A program made the position numbers and the translations under genes. Below are positions 63,826 through 64,000 of a stretch of 64,000 nt of DNA, one piece after another. The stretch is from Terriglobia bacterium (lineage in GTDB: Bacteria > Acidobacteriota > Terriglobia > Terriglobales > Acidobacteriaceae), in the NCBI GenBank assembly GCA_020073215.1, contig JAIQFO010000016.1, positions 40,234 through 104,233 on the forward strand, given 5' to 3'. Below the pieces are notes generated by a model, which was given only the letters and a program-made list of their open reading frames with translations, was not told the DNA's origin and did not search any database. Position 1 is the stretch's first letter. Each line of letters begins with the position of its first letter.

Positions 63826-63981
63826 ATGCTTGGAACTATATTGATCGTGATCCTGATTTTGGCACTTTTGGGTGTCCTGCCACGATGGTCGCACAGTCGG
63901 AGTTGGGGTTATGGTCCGACCAGCGGAGTGGGACTGGCCCTTTTCATCGTTGTCATTCTGCTGGTTCTCGGACGGATTTGA
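63826..63981 (+). CDS. DUF3309 family small membrane protein
   Basis: 51 aa: MLGTILIVILILALLGVLPR, then WGYGPTSGVG and a second hydrophobic helix ending LVLGRI. It matches DUF3309, which are short two-helix proteins with the WxxSxxWGYxPSG signature. AAGGAG eight bases upstream fixes the start. It closes the small-membrane-protein block at the window edge. Confidence 0.85.
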   Translation: MLGTILIVILILALLGVLPRWSHSRSWGYGPTSGVGLALFIVVILLVLGRI

Positions 63982-64000
63982 ATCATGCGCCAGTTGGCAA

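Overview
The window looks like a chromosomal segment of a soil-type Acidobacteriota (Terriglobia-like) bacterium. This rests on high GC content, a gene set typical of that phylum (a Ser/Thr kinase fused to a sulfatase-modifying-like domain, DUF4397 lipoproteins, HemQ, a very long isocitrate lyase, TonB-C-like secreted proteins), dense families of intergenic inverted repeats, and frequent GTG starts. No rRNA, phage, transposase, CRISPR array or plasmid function was seen. The assignment is inferred from gene content, not from a marker-gene search.

Layout. 0.4-9.5 kb: acyl-CoA desaturase, a TonB-C-like protein, a histidine kinase/response regulator pair, a secreted alpha/beta hydrolase downstream of a kinase-PEGA-FGE-like fusion, and membrane proteins. 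9.6-16.8 kb: GNAT acetyltransferase, PheA, Lon, methyltransferase, PurU. 16.9-22.8 kb: a MarR-YceI-pirin block with a palindromic operator, a CHAD-HD fusion and small conserved proteins. 23.3-26.7 kb: dnaX-ybaB-recR and a STAS protein. 26.8-32.9 kb: three DUF4397 lipoprotein paralogues, an alkyltransferase-like protein, HemQ, a P-loop kinase and an isochorismatase. 33-38.5 kb: tRNA-Gln, small proteins, isocitrate lyase and a divergent TPR regulator. 38.7-53.3 kb: mostly housekeeping (cysK-cysE, an Hfq-like protein, suhB, an aconitase-family protein, a B12 radical SAM enzyme, ferredoxin, recO, glyQ-glyS, ppdK). 53.4-64 kb: tRNA-Glu followed by an envelope/stress-flavoured accessory block (SYLF protein, Crp/Fnr regulator, glycosyltransferase plus GH130 operon, zinc-ribbon mini-proteins, small membrane proteins, Gln-rich secreted proteins).

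Two signals stand out. First, the 55.6-61.7 kb block carries six 16-bp dyads of the form TGNNC-N6-GNNCA, the spacing used by Crp-type regulators, placed around a Crp/Fnr gene and its neighbours; this looks like a local stress regulon. Second, at least four genes have a TANAAT box exactly 6-7 nt before the start codon, which suggests leaderless mRNAs. Recent decay is also visible: the second Gln-rich protein gene carries an in-frame TAA, and a 147-bp tandem duplication copies the end of hemQ next to the alkyltransferase-like gene.
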